From contig NZ_PCPA01000012.1 of the NCBI RefSeq assembly GCF_002979515.1, positions 1-64,000 on the forward strand: 64,000 bases of DNA, written 5' to 3'. The DNA comes from Microbacterium sp. MYb54. GTDB taxonomy: Bacteria > Actinomycetota > Actinomycetes > Actinomycetales > Microbacteriaceae. The notes beneath the pieces are model-generated. The model saw nothing but the letters and a program-made list of their open reading frames with translations. It was not told where the DNA came from and did not search any database. Both the position numbers and the translations under genes were made by a program. Of this stretch, positions 36,656 to 47,730 are shown piece after piece (within the stretch, counting starts at the first letter, position 1; each line of letters opens with the position of its first letter).

Positions 36656-37921
36656 TCACGCCTCGGGCGAGGCCGCTGCCGGTTCGAGATGCTCGACGTT
36701 GCTCGCGCGGAGCAGGACGGTGGTGCGGTAGATCGCCACGAGCACCGCCGATGCCGCGATCACGCCGACGATACCTATGAGGCCCCAGAGCAGCACCGCA
36801 GGGATCATGAGCGGAAGACTGATGACTGCAGCCACCACCGACGACTTCGCGAGCTCCCGTTCCTTGTGCAGGGCGACGAGCCCGGCGAGCCCGACGATCT
36901 GCGCCACGCACTCACCGGCGAAGCCGATGCCCGCGATCACAGCGATCTCGAACGGGATGATCGCCTGTCCGACCGTCAGGGGAATCGAGATGGGCGTCGC
37001 CAGGAACGCGAAGCAGGCGCCGCCGACCAGGCCGACTCCGAGACCGACCCACAGCGATCCTCGCGCCCGAATGCGCGCCTGACGGGGGCCGGCCTCCGGC
37101 ACCCAGCCCTGGATGGCTTGCAGGATAGGGGCGAGCACGAGCACGCCGTACCGATAGAGCTTGTCGACGGCCGCGAAGATCGGAAGAACCGGCTTCATGT
37201 ACACGTCGACGAGCACCACGGGCAGCATCGTCGAGAGGTTCCCGAACAGCACAGTGGCAAGCCCGGGGATCTGCGCTCGCATCGTCGACCCGAGTTCACG
37301 CACTCGGGTCCGGGTCAGACGTGCGCCGTCACCTCGACGCAGAGCGAAGAGAAGTCCCCCGGCGACACCGGCGACCGTCGCGATCGCGACCGCGTAGAGG
37401 TACGAGTTCAACGACGGGACGATCATCACCGCCACGAGCGCCGCGACCTGGCCGAGGACCGCGGGCAGCGCATCGAAGACGAGCATCGCGACAGGGCGAT
37501 TGGTTCCGATGAAATACCAGGCCGCCCCGATGCCGGGCACGGAGTACGCGATGGTGGCGAGGATCGCCGCAAGCGGGTCTGCACCGAGCGCAACGCCGAG
37601 GATGACCGCGAACGGGCCGACGATGAGAAAGAGCAGTACCCGCGCCACGACCGAATCGGCAAGGAACTGCCTTCTTCGCGTGGCGGGCAGGGCAGAAACG
37701 GTGCTGGGACCGGTCGCTCCCCAGCCGAAGGCGATGAAGATCGATGCGAACTGGCCGATGATCTGCAGGACGAACAGACGTGCCCATTCGTCTGTCCCGA
37801 TCGTGCTGATGAGGAGAGGAATGGAGACGATGCCGACGACGGTGGCCGCAACGATCGAGACCGAGAAGAGCGCACTCCGCCGCAACAGATCGTGTCGGAG
37901 CAGCGCTCCCACCTTGCTCAC
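36656..37921 (-). CDS. Polysaccharide flippase, MOP/Wzx-like
   Basis: A 421-residue protein with about twelve hydrophobic segments and few charged loops, in the style of oligosaccharide flippases of the MOP superfamily (Wzx/MurJ relatives). It starts at GTG, overlapping the stop of the rhamnosyltransferase-type gene by 4 bp, so the two are coupled. The long frame upstream of the GTG is a shadow of that transferase. Presence of a flippase next to two ABC exporters and two Wzy-like proteins implies more than one glycan route. Substrate unknown. Confidence 0.8.
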   Translation of the reverse strand: MSKVGALLRHDLLRRSALFSVSIVAATVVGIVSIPLLISTIGTDEWARLFVLQIIGQFASIFIAFGWGATGPSTVSALPATRRRQFLADSVVARVLLFLIVGPFAVILGVALGADPLAAILATIAYSVPGIGAAWYFIGTNRPVAMLVFDALPAVLGQVAALVAVMIVPSLNSYLYAVAIATVAGVAGGLLFALRRGDGARLTRTRVRELGSTMRAQIPGLATVLFGNLSTMLPVVLVDVYMKPVLPIFAAVDKLYRYGVLVLAPILQAIQGWVPEAGPRQARIRARGSLWVGLGVGLVGGACFAFLATPISIPLTVGQAIIPFEIAVIAGIGFAGECVAQIVGLAGLVALHKERELAKSSVVAAVISLPLMIPAVLLWGLIGIVGVIAASAVLVAIYRTTVLLRASNVEHLEPAAASPEA

Positions 37922-38811
37922 GCTCGGCGACCGAGCCTGCTGAGCAGGTCTTGCCGGATGCGACCGAGCGTCCCACGCCGACCATCGCGCCAACCGGCAC
38001 GGACGGCCCGCAGCTGCGAAATCCTGTCGGGAGCGAGAACGCTCCCCCACCACACCATCTCCGCCATCTTGCGGTTCCGGCGCCGCATCCATGCTCGATG
38101 GTCCGCACCATAGTGGCGCGACAGCCAGACGCTGTTGCGGACCATGTAATAGGTCCGCCACGGGGCGTGATAGAGGACGTGTCGCTGCTTGCCGAACAGG
38201 ATCAACGGTCGACCGAACACCGAGAGCGGTACAGCCTCGCCCAACGCATGCTCCATGGCGAGATCCTCGTCGACGATGAACTGATAACCAGCCTCGCGGG
38301 CCCGCACGGTGAATTCCGAATCCACCGCGTCGATGAACAGATCCGCGCGGAACTCGCCTATCGCCTCGAACGCGCTGGTCGGGATCAGCTGTCCGGACTG
38401 GATGGGGTCGAACGGTCCGCCCCCTGGATCGCCCAGCACTGGCGCGCCTCCGACGATGCCCGGAACCGCGGCCGCAACATCGACACCGCGCAACTCTGCC
38501 GCGTCGAGGCGGCTCAGCAGCCGCTCCACGTGGTCCTCGGCCAGACTGGAGTCCTGATCCAGGGTCAGGATGTGCGTCGCCCCGAGGGCTCGCGCTCGCT
38601 CGATCGCGACATTGAGCGCGGTCGCGATGCCGCGATTCTCCTCGGCGGAGATGGTCTCGGTGCGTTCGGGGAATGACATGGTCTCGACCGACCTCGACCC
38701 GTCGTCGACGACGACGACGGAATCGACCTGGCGCAGGATCCCCTCGATCGTGCTCGGCAGATTCTCGGGTGCACGGAACACCGGAATCACGGCGACTATG
38801 CGGTGCGGCAT
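37918..38811 (-). CDS. Family 2 glycosyltransferase, rhamnosyltransferase type
   Basis: A 297-residue GT-A enzyme. It has AVIPVFRAPENLPSTI at the N-terminus, VVVVDDGS near residues 33-40, NRGIATALN, and THILTLDQDSSL with the metal-binding DQD near residues 82-84. The distal block IDAVDSEF..RAREAGY with HALGE is typical of rhamnosyltransferases such as RfbF/RfbN. The dTDP-rhamnose genes lie 2-6 kb upstream on the same strand. ATG at 38809-38811 preceded by an AGGAG ribosome site 6 nt upstream; a start 18 codons earlier lacks support. Confidence 0.82.
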   Translation of the reverse strand: MPHRIVAVIPVFRAPENLPSTIEGILRQVDSVVVVDDGSRSVETMSFPERTETISAEENRGIATALNVAIERARALGATHILTLDQDSSLAEDHVERLLSRLDAAELRGVDVAAAVPGIVGGAPVLGDPGGGPFDPIQSGQLIPTSAFEAIGEFRADLFIDAVDSEFTVRAREAGYQFIVDEDLAMEHALGEAVPLSVFGRPLILFGKQRHVLYHAPWRTYYMVRNSVWLSRHYGADHRAWMRRRNRKMAEMVWWGSVLAPDRISQLRAVRAGWRDGRRGTLGRIRQDLLSRLGRRA

Positions 38812-38875
38812 CGAGTGCTCCTGTACGGGTCGGAAGGGAACCGGAATGGCGGTCGTCCGCAGCAACGGTGATTCG

Positions 38876-38881
38876 ATCCTA
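38876..38881 (-). promoter_or_regulatory. Possible -10 box for the rhamnosyltransferase-type gene
   Basis: TAGGAT on the minus strand in the 127-bp gap after the second acyltransferase gene; would give a leader of about 58 nt with the AGGAG ribosome site. No clear -35 box. Confidence 0.3.
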
Positions 38882-38938
38882 CCGAGGTCGACTGGACTCC
38901 CCTCTCAGCGAGACGGGCTCCCTGGCGGGTCGAGAGCG

Positions 38939-41080
38939 CTATTCGTCGGACAGCAGGCCGTCGATCGCGCCCGAGATCTCGGGGGCGAGCATCCGCACGT
39001 ATTCGAGATTCAGATGATCGGCGTCGTAGTACACAGGGATGCCACCCACGACCGCATAGCACCGCTCCGCATCGCAGAACCGATCCGTCAGGTCCAGCAC
39101 GGCGATCGAGTCCGAGCGCTCGGCGGCACCGGCCATCGACACGGGGTCCGTCGGCTGCGCCTCGCCTCGTGGTCGCGCGCAGGTCTCGGGATCTCCAGCG
39201 TTCAACAGCACACAGTCGACGTCCCGCACCTCACCGTTGTAGGGCGGATCAGCGAGGGCGAGGACATCGATCCCCTCGTCTGCCCATGCTGTCCAGTAGT
39301 CGATCAACCCGTCGCTCATCTGCTCGAGGGGAGGATCGCCGCTGCCATCATCCACCAGATCCTGACGGGCTGCCATCGCCGTGATCACCAGGTCGGGTTT
39401 CGCCGCACGGATGGTCGCGGAGAGGTCTTCGGACCAGGTGTTGCATCGATCAGCTTCGGCGGGCCCCCAGGGACCCCGGAATCCGAGGAAGGCGACGTCG
39501 GCGACCGGACATCCGCCGAGATAGCTGGTCGTGACGATCCAGTTCCTCTCCCTGGCGATGTCGAAGATCGCGCCCTGCCATTGCTGCGCGTGCGAGTCAC
39601 CCACCAGCCAGACACGCTGGGGGTTCGCCGCACCGCCCGAGAAGTCGCACTCGAGCGTCGTCTGCTTCTCACCGTAGGTCAGGATCGGCAGGAAGGTACC
39701 GCATTCGGGTGGTGTGAAGAAGTACTCGTTCTTCGTGGTCATCACCGAATAGTCCGCCGCCCCGAACGGATCCGTGCAGTCCGCCCCGGGTGCGAGCGCC
39801 AGCGGGCCCTCGCACGAGGAGGCGACCACCTGTGCGGGCGGACGGTCGGCCTCCACTCTCGTCTGGTACCAGGTGAGCACCCCAGCGACGAGGGCCGCGA
39901 TGAGGAGCATCCCGGCGAGCATCAGCAGCAGCGCTCTCCGTGTGGAGGTGCGCCAGAAGCTCCAGGTCTGTCCCTTGTCTTCGACGAAGCGCTTCGTCAA
40001 CGCGGCGAGGACGACGGAGATCAGCAACACACAGACTTTGGATACCGTGCTGGCTTCTCCGCCTATGACGAAGGGAGCCGCGACGATGAGCGGCCAATGC
40101 CACAGATACAGCGAGTACGAGATCCCGCCCACCCACTGGACGGGGCGCAGGGCGGTGACGTTCGCGTGCCACAGCTTCGCATGAGAGTTGCCCGCGACGA
40201 TCACGGCCGCCGTCCCGAGCACGGGGACCAGAGCCGCGTATCCGGGGAACGGAGTCGTGTGATCGAACGCGAGCGCGGAGAAGGCGATGAGCGCGAAACC
40301 GAGGATGCTCACGACGTTGGCAGTGATGCGCGAGAGCCGGACGCGTGTGCCGAGCAGAGCCACCGCACCACCCACCGCGAACTCCCAACCTCGCGTGAAG
40401 GTCGCGAAGTACGCCTGGGAGGGAGCGAGGACCGTATAGACGACACTCGCCCCCAGAGACAGAATCCCCACTGTCGCGACAACGACGATGAGTGCCTTCG
40501 AACCATGTCCTTGCCACCCGCGACGGGTGGAATCACGGCCGAGGCGTGCAGAGATCGCCACCGCCGCGAGCAACAGCAGCGGCCACACGATGTAGAACTG
40601 CTCTTCGACGGAGAGAGACCAGTAGTGCTGCACCATACTCGCTGCGTCGTTGAGCGCCGAGTAGTTGACCGACATCGCCGCGAGGTACCAGTTCTCGACG
40701 TAGCCGGCGCTCGCTGCGATCTCCCAGGCGTTGCGAGCCCAGCGCGGGTACGGCAGGAAAGCGATCAACAGGACCAGCGACGTCGCGAGCACGACGAACG
40801 CTGCCGGCAGCAGACGGCGGATGCGGCGCGCGTAGAACGCGCCGAGACGAACCCCTCCGGTTCGCGTCATCTCCCCCACGAGGTGTCCCGTGATGAGGAA
40901 CCCCGAGATCACGAAGAAGACGTCGACGCCTACGTACCCGCCGGTGATCCGCACCGGCCAGAGGTGGTTCAGGACGACGAGTCCGATGGCGACCGCGCGA
41001 AGCGCCTGGATATCGGTCCGGAAGACGCGCTCGCGACGGCTGGCGGAGGTCGGTGTCGCCGTCCGCAGTGGTGCGCTCAC
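38939..41080 (-). CDS. Acyltransferase 3 - SGNH fused O-acetyltransferase, copy 2
   Basis: A 713-residue protein with the same plan as copy 1: AT3 domain (DIQALRAVAIGLVVLNH near residues 23-39, VDVFFVISGFLITGH, about ten membrane segments to about residue 400), then an outer SGNH domain with VWLVGDSHAQQW for the nucleophile and YDADHLNLEYVR for the Asp-His pair. Several cysteines in the SGNH half could form disulfides outside the cell. It starts at GTG, overlapping the rmlCD stop by 4 bp, so it is translated with the rhamnose genes and may acetylate rhamnose-containing glycan. Confidence 0.88.
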   Translation of the reverse strand: MSAPLRTATPTSASRRERVFRTDIQALRAVAIGLVVLNHLWPVRITGGYVGVDVFFVISGFLITGHLVGEMTRTGGVRLGAFYARRIRRLLPAAFVVLATSLVLLIAFLPYPRWARNAWEIAASAGYVENWYLAAMSVNYSALNDAASMVQHYWSLSVEEQFYIVWPLLLLAAVAISARLGRDSTRRGWQGHGSKALIVVVATVGILSLGASVVYTVLAPSQAYFATFTRGWEFAVGGAVALLGTRVRLSRITANVVSILGFALIAFSALAFDHTTPFPGYAALVPVLGTAAVIVAGNSHAKLWHANVTALRPVQWVGGISYSLYLWHWPLIVAAPFVIGGEASTVSKVCVLLISVVLAALTKRFVEDKGQTWSFWRTSTRRALLLMLAGMLLIAALVAGVLTWYQTRVEADRPPAQVVASSCEGPLALAPGADCTDPFGAADYSVMTTKNEYFFTPPECGTFLPILTYGEKQTTLECDFSGGAANPQRVWLVGDSHAQQWQGAIFDIARERNWIVTTSYLGGCPVADVAFLGFRGPWGPAEADRCNTWSEDLSATIRAAKPDLVITAMAARQDLVDDGSGDPPLEQMSDGLIDYWTAWADEGIDVLALADPPYNGEVRDVDCVLLNAGDPETCARPRGEAQPTDPVSMAGAAERSDSIAVLDLTDRFCDAERCYAVVGGIPVYYDADHLNLEYVRMLAPEISGAIDGLLSDE

Positions 41081-42492
41081 GAACCGAGATACTCCCTCAG
41101 CAGATCGTCACCGGCCCGAGGAACGAAGCCTGTCTCGCGTACCCGGGTCAGATCGAGTTCACTGTTGTGCGGTCGTGGTGCGACCGGACCGGATGCCGAA
41201 GCGAAGTACTGCTCGGTCGAGACCCCTGTCACGCGCGACGGATCGTGACCCGTCAGCTCATACACGCGGCGCGCGACGTCCGCCCACGTCACGCTCTCGC
41301 CTGCCGAGGTCAGGTTGTACACGCCAGGTGCAGGACGCACGGCAAGCAGGTGCCGGATCAGTGCCGCGATCTGCGAAGCGAAGGTCAGGCGACCGTGCTG
41401 GTCGTCGACGACCGTCGGTTCGACGCCCTTCGCTGCGAGCGCGGCCATGGTGCGCACGAAGTTGTTACCGGCGCCGATCACCCAGGAGGTTCGAACGATG
41501 TAGTGCGACGGTGCCGTCGCCACGGCGAGGTCACCGGCGGCCTTCGACTGCCCGTACACACCCAGCGGGCAGAGAGCATCGTCTTCGCGATACGCGCGAT
41601 CAGCCGATCCGTCGAAGACGTAGTCGCTCGAGACGTGTACGAGCGTGATCCCGTTCGCGGCTGCGATGCGAGCCAGTGCTGCAGGACCGGCGGCGTTGAT
41701 CGCCCAGGCGTCGCGTCGGCCCTCCGGTGTTTCGGCCCGATCGACCGCAGTGTAGGCGGCAGCGTTGATGATCGTGTCGTAGTCCCGCCAGCGGCGGGCG
41801 GAATCCAGGTCGGCGGTGCCGAGGTCGAACTCGGCCCTAGTGGTCCACTCGACGTTCGTCGCCGCGTCGAACTCTTCGCGCAGCGCGGAGCCGAGCTGGC
41901 CGGCCGCACCGATCACCAGGATTCGACGGGGGGCGACGGGCGATACGTCTCCGAGACGCGGGTGCTCCCGGTCCTTCGCCGATACCTCCGCTTCCGAGAG
42001 CGGGATCGGCCAGGCGATGGCCGCGGTCTCATCGGCGAGGTTGAGGAACGAGTACGAGGCGTCCGGCGACCAATGGTCGTTCACGAGGTAGGTGTACGCG
42101 GTGTCGGGCTCGAGCGTCTGGTACGAGTTTCCGACTCCGCGCGGCACGAAGATCGCCTTCGACGGATCGAGTTCCGCGGTGAAGACGGCGCCGAAAGTGG
42201 GGCCCTCGCGGAGGTCGACCCAGGCACCGAAGATCCGCCCCGTCGCCACCGAGACCCACTTGTCCCACGGTTCGGCGTGGATGCCTCGGGTGGTGCCGAC
42301 CGCGTCGTTGAAGGAGACGTTGTTCTGGACCGGTCCGAAATCCGGCAGACCGAGCGCAGTCATCTTCTCGCGCTGCCAGTTCTCCTTGAACCAGCCCCGG
42401 GAATCGCCGTGCACGGGAAGGTCGAAGATCACCAGTCCGGGAATGGCGGTCTCGGCCAGTCCCAGTACCTTGCCGAACTCGATGTCGCTCAC
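41077..42492 (-). CDS. rmlCD: Fused dTDP-4-dehydrorhamnose 3,5-epimerase and reductase
   Basis: A 471-residue fusion. Residues 1-185 are RmlC: RGIH with H72, K78 in the following strand and Y135 in TYLV match the epimerase base, lysine and acid positions, while the second tyrosine of the usual pair appears as W141. Residues 190-471 are RmlD: GAAGQLG at 195-201, VHVSSDYVFDG and YGQSKAAGD with the Y-x-x-x-K pair. Together they turn dTDP-4-keto-6-deoxyglucose into dTDP-L-rhamnose. GTG start at 42490-42492, 5 bp behind rmlB. The longer frame upstream is antisense-like shadow. Confidence 0.93.
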   Translation of the reverse strand: MSDIEFGKVLGLAETAIPGLVIFDLPVHGDSRGWFKENWQREKMTALGLPDFGPVQNNVSFNDAVGTTRGIHAEPWDKWVSVATGRIFGAWVDLREGPTFGAVFTAELDPSKAIFVPRGVGNSYQTLEPDTAYTYLVNDHWSPDASYSFLNLADETAAIAWPIPLSEAEVSAKDREHPRLGDVSPVAPRRILVIGAAGQLGSALREEFDAATNVEWTTRAEFDLGTADLDSARRWRDYDTIINAAAYTAVDRAETPEGRRDAWAINAAGPAALARIAAANGITLVHVSSDYVFDGSADRAYREDDALCPLGVYGQSKAAGDLAVATAPSHYIVRTSWVIGAGNNFVRTMAALAAKGVEPTVVDDQHGRLTFASQIAALIRHLLAVRPAPGVYNLTSAGESVTWADVARRVYELTGHDPSRVTGVSTEQYFASASGPVAPRPHNSELDLTRVRETGFVPRAGDDLLREYLGS

Positions 42493-42497
42493 GACGC

Positions 42498-44371
<1,874 letters not shown>

Positions 44372-44446
44372 ATCGTGCCACATCCCGGCTGGGAGTTGCG
44401 GCAGGTCGATATGCTTGCGTCACTTCAACCACACTGGCATCATCTG

Positions 44447-44452
44447 TATCTT
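44447..44452 (+). promoter_or_regulatory. Possible -10 box for the secreted repeat protein
   Basis: TATCTT lies 17 nt before the GTG at 44470, which would give a leader of about ten bases. A weak TTCAAC 17 bp further upstream (44424-44429) is the only -35 candidate. Confidence 0.35.
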
Positions 44453-44469
44453 TCCGCCACACTAGGCAA

Positions 44470-46548
44470 GTGACCAGCTCAGTCTCCCCACGCCTGCGCG
44501 CGCTCGTCGCGAGCGCCTCCGCAGTCGTCTTTGCTGCCTCCCTTCTGATCGCGAGTCCGGCGAGCGCTGCCGCCGGGGGTGATCCCGCCAGTGCCGCCGT
44601 GGCACCCACGCAATCCGCGCCCGTAGCGACCGACATCGTCAAGACCGCGGACCTGTCCCTCTTCCGGCCGGGGAATATCATCGCCGACGCGGTGTTCTTC
44701 AACGCCGCGACGATGAACGCTGGACAGATCGACTCGTTCCTGCGGAGCAAGGGCCCCACCTGCCGTGCGGGCTTCGTCTGCCTCAAGGACTACCGGCAGA
44801 ACACGCCGAATCGTTCCGCCGACGCCTACTGCAACGGCTACGCCGGTGCCGGCAACGAATCGGCGGCGACCATCATCGACAAGGTCTCCAAGTCGTGCGG
44901 CATCAACCCCCAGGTGCTCATCGTGATGCTCCAGAAGGAGCAGAGCCTGGTCACCTACCCCAACCCATCCCCGGGTCGCTACAACATCGCGATGGGTCAG
45001 GGATGCCCCGACGGTGCCGCGTGCGACCCTGCGTACAGCGGATTCTTCTACCAGGTCTATTACGCGGCACGGCAGATGAAGATCTACGCCGAGGGCCGCT
45101 GGTTCACGTACTACGCTCCCGGTCGCACATGGAACATCCTGTTCAACCCGGAGCCGAAGTTCAACTGCGGGTCCGCACCGGTGTACATCGAGAACATCGC
45201 GACGGCGGCGCTGTACTACTACACGCCGTATCAGCCGAACCGCGCTGCGCTCAACGCCGGGTACGGCTCGGGCGACGCATGCTCCGCCTACGGCAATCGG
45301 AACTTCTACCAGTACTTCACCGACTGGTTCGGCAGCACGCAGCGGAGCACTTCCGTGATCGTGCGCGGTGACGGCCCCGAGGTGTATCTGTTGTCCGGCG
45401 GATACCGCTTCCACATCAGGACGGCTGATGACCTGCGGGCGTTCTCCGCCAAGCTCGGCGCCGTGAGCCAGGTGCCCGCCTCCTACCTCAAGACCATTCC
45501 TCTGGGTTCGCAGATCTCGCGCTACGTGCACGACGCCCGCGAGGGGATCCTCTACCTGATCGACCCCGACGGTACTCGCCACCGGTTCGGCAGCGAGAAG
45601 CAGATCCTCGATTTCGGGTATGCGTTCAACTCATACGTGAACCTCGAGCCCGCCCTGATCGACGCGTTCCCCCGCGGTGACGATGTGGGAAACCTCTTCC
45701 ACGTCGGGATCGACAGCCAGATCTTCTACCTCGACAACGGTCAGAAGCGGTATGTCCCGAGTGTCGAGACCTGGCGCTTCCTGTCCGGTGGCGGGCTCGG
45801 ATACGTCGCCTCGATGGATCCCGCCCCCGCCGCGAAGTTCCCTCAGGGCCGCGTTGTCCTGACGCCTCGTTCGATGGTGCGCGAAGTCGACAAGCCCGCG
45901 GTGTATCTGGCGACGGCTGGCACGACACTCATCCACACGCCCAGCCTCGACCTCGGGGCCGCCTTCGGCACGTCGGCCTCGGTGACCGTGCTTCCTGCTG
46001 GAGCGCTGAGCGGATACACGCCGGCAGCGACGCCTCTGTCTCCATTCGTCACGTGCGACGGCGCGCCGAACATCATCACCACGAAGGGCCTGCAACGAAT
46101 CTCCGGGGCCGTGCCGGCCACCCGATTCAACGTCACCGCGCTCAGCGCCGCTGACTGCGCGACCTTCACGCCGAACAACACGCCACTCGCTCAGCCGTTC
46201 TTCATCCGCACCGATGAGAGAGGAGAGGTATATCGCCTCCTCGACGGACAGCTGCAGTACATCTCGTCGTACTCCGACCTGCTCGCCCTCTCCGGCGGCA
46301 CGATCCGTCTCGCCCCGTGGAAGGACAGCACGGTCGGCGTCCTCGGAGTCACGAAACCCCTGATCCCCGCAGGAACGGTCGTGCAGTTCCCCGGAGACGG
46401 CCGAGCATTCTTGTGGAACGGGTCGCAGCTCGCGCACATCACGACCTATGCGGCGCTGCTGAAGCTCGGCGGCGGCAAGGCGCCGACCATCGCGAACATC
46501 CCCGGGAGGCTCGCAGCAGTGATGCCTGTCGGCGCTCCGATCGCCTAG
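44470..46548 (+). CDS. Large secreted protein with muralytic-like N-domain and C-terminal repeats
   Basis: A 692-residue exported protein. A signal peptide (residues 1-33, ending ASA) leads to an N-terminal domain of about 220 residues with VFFNAATMNAGQIDSFL, SCGINPQVLIVMLQKEQSL and YGNRNFYQYFTDWFG, a pattern common in actinobacterial surface proteins. The LQKEQ helix resembles the catalytic glutamate helix of glucosaminidase/transglycosylase folds, which is inference. From about residue 295 roughly six repeats of 60-75 residues follow, each with a vYL...G...hi core. GTG start. No sorting signal, so it is released or held by the repeats. Divergent from rmlA. Confidence 0.8.
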   Translation: MTSSVSPRLRALVASASAVVFAASLLIASPASAAAGGDPASAAVAPTQSAPVATDIVKTADLSLFRPGNIIADAVFFNAATMNAGQIDSFLRSKGPTCRAGFVCLKDYRQNTPNRSADAYCNGYAGAGNESAATIIDKVSKSCGINPQVLIVMLQKEQSLVTYPNPSPGRYNIAMGQGCPDGAACDPAYSGFFYQVYYAARQMKIYAEGRWFTYYAPGRTWNILFNPEPKFNCGSAPVYIENIATAALYYYTPYQPNRAALNAGYGSGDACSAYGNRNFYQYFTDWFGSTQRSTSVIVRGDGPEVYLLSGGYRFHIRTADDLRAFSAKLGAVSQVPASYLKTIPLGSQISRYVHDAREGILYLIDPDGTRHRFGSEKQILDFGYAFNSYVNLEPALIDAFPRGDDVGNLFHVGIDSQIFYLDNGQKRYVPSVETWRFLSGGGLGYVASMDPAPAAKFPQGRVVLTPRSMVREVDKPAVYLATAGTTLIHTPSLDLGAAFGTSASVTVLPAGALSGYTPAATPLSPFVTCDGAPNIITTKGLQRISGAVPATRFNVTALSAADCATFTPNNTPLAQPFFIRTDERGEVYRLLDGQLQYISSYSDLLALSGGTIRLAPWKDSTVGVLGVTKPLIPAGTVVQFPGDGRAFLWNGSQLAHITTYAALLKLGGGKAPTIANIPGRLAAVMPVGAPIA

Positions 46549-46571
46549 CGTCGCCGTCCGGGCCGGCTTGG

Positions 46572-46577
46572 TAGGCT
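46572..46577 (+). promoter_or_regulatory. -10 box for the DPM1-like transferase gene
   Basis: TAGGCT ends 8 nt before the ATG at 46586, so the mRNA would be leaderless or nearly so. It lies 24 nt behind the stop of the secreted protein gene. Confidence 0.45.
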
Positions 46578-46585
46578 GAGGCATC

Positions 46586-47323
46586 ATGCCAGAAACCACG
46601 CTGATCATCGTCCCTGCCTGGAACGAAGCGCAGAATATCCCGACGACGGTTCGCGAGATCTCAGTGGCATGCCCGGCCTACGACGTACTGGTCATCGACG
46701 ACGGCTCCACCGATGCCACCGGCACCGTCGCCGAAGCCGCCGGAGCACGCGTGGTCCGGCTCCCCTTCAACCTCGGTGTCGGCGGCGCAATGCGCGCGGG
46801 GTTCCTGTACGCATCGCGGCACGGGTACAGCCGCGTCATCCAGGTCGATGCCGACGGCCAGCACAACCCGCAGGACATCGAACGGGTGCTCGACGGGCTC
46901 GACCACGCAGACATCTCCATCGGTGCGCGCTTCGCCGAGGTCGGCGACTACGTCGCACGTGGGCCCCGGAGATGGGCGATGCGAGTCCTCGCGAGAACGG
47001 TCTCTCGTGTCTCCGGCGCGGCGCTGACGGACGTGACCAGCGGATTCCGAGCAGGAAACCGCCGGGCAATCGCCCAGTACCTCACCTACTACCCCGCGGA
47101 GTACCTCGGCGACACGCTCGATTCGCTCGTCGCAGCCGTGCACGCGGGCTTGACAGTTACTCAGGTCCCGGTCGCGATGCGCCCTCGCCTGCACGGCAAA
47201 CCCAGCCAGGGACCGATATCAGCCTCTGTCTATCTGCTGCGGTCGGTCTTCGCCCTGACGCTGGCGATCGTCCGACGTCCGAGCCGACGCTCCACCGTTT
47301 CGTCCCCCGTCGTGGCCGCGTAG
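46586..47323 (+). CDS. Family 2 glycosyltransferase, polyprenyl-phosphate sugar synthase type
   Basis: A 245-residue GT-A enzyme of the DPM1/GtrB kind without C-terminal membrane helices. IIVPAWNEAQNIP at the N-terminus, VLVIDDGSTD near residues 35-44, NLGVGGAMRAGF and IQVDADGQH near residues 90-98 are the nucleotide-sugar and metal motifs; DVTSGFRAGNR is the typical later block. Such enzymes transfer a sugar to undecaprenyl phosphate. A DUF2304 gene follows 12 bp later, a frequent pairing in polysaccharide loci. Sugar unknown. Confidence 0.85.
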   Translation: MPETTLIIVPAWNEAQNIPTTVREISVACPAYDVLVIDDGSTDATGTVAEAAGARVVRLPFNLGVGGAMRAGFLYASRHGYSRVIQVDADGQHNPQDIERVLDGLDHADISIGARFAEVGDYVARGPRRWAMRVLARTVSRVSGAALTDVTSGFRAGNRRAIAQYLTYYPAEYLGDTLDSLVAAVHAGLTVTQVPVAMRPRLHGKPSQGPISASVYLLRSVFALTLAIVRRPSRRSTVSSPVVAA

Positions 47324-47334
47324 GAAGGCGCCTC

Positions 47335-47727
47335 ATGGTTGTTCTCGGAGCGCTCGTACTCTCCCTCATCCTGCTGTCCTTCATACTGTGGATGCTGCTG
47401 ACACGTCGCCTCAGGGAGAAGTACGCGGTACTCTGGCTCCTCATCGGAGTCGCAGCTCTCGTGGCATCCGTGTTCCCGCAACTCCTGTTCTGGCTCACCG
47501 GAGTCCTGGGCGTCGAGCTTCCCGCGAACCTCTTCTTCCTGCTCGCGATCCTGCTGCTACTCGGCGTCGCCCTCCACCTGTCGTGGGAGCTGTCGACGTC
47601 CGAGGAGGAGATCAGAGTTCTCGCCGAGGAAGCGGGCCTCGCCGAGACGCACATCGCCGAAGTGCAGCAGCGGCTGACGGCGCTCGAGTCCCGGCTCGAT
47701 GAACTGGGCAAAGGGCCGCAGGTCTGA
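47335..47727 (+). CDS. DUF2304 family membrane protein
   Basis: A 130-residue protein with three hydrophobic segments (about residues 3-21, 31-49 and 60-82) and a C-terminal coiled coil of about 40 residues, which is the DUF2304 layout; the REKYAVLWLL block is typical. It lies behind a DPM1-like transferase with a GGAAGG ribosome site, and probably forms a complex with it or scaffolds it at the membrane. Start at the ATG at 47335; the longer frame upstream belongs to a shadow of the transferase. Confidence 0.85.
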   Translation: MVVLGALVLSLILLSFILWMLLTRRLREKYAVLWLLIGVAALVASVFPQLLFWLTGVLGVELPANLFFLLAILLLLGVALHLSWELSTSEEEIRVLAEEAGLAETHIAEVQQRLTALESRLDELGKGPQV

Positions 47728-47730
47728 TCG

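Noticed and set aside
36689..38113. 474-codon plus-strand open frame over the flippase
   Set aside because: Charged, low-complexity antisense shadow; the opposite strand encodes a clear multi-pass membrane protein.
38570..41248. 892-codon plus-strand open frame
   Set aside because: Antisense shadow of the rhamnosyltransferase-type and second acyltransferase genes; arginine/glutamate/histidine-rich composition with no domain.
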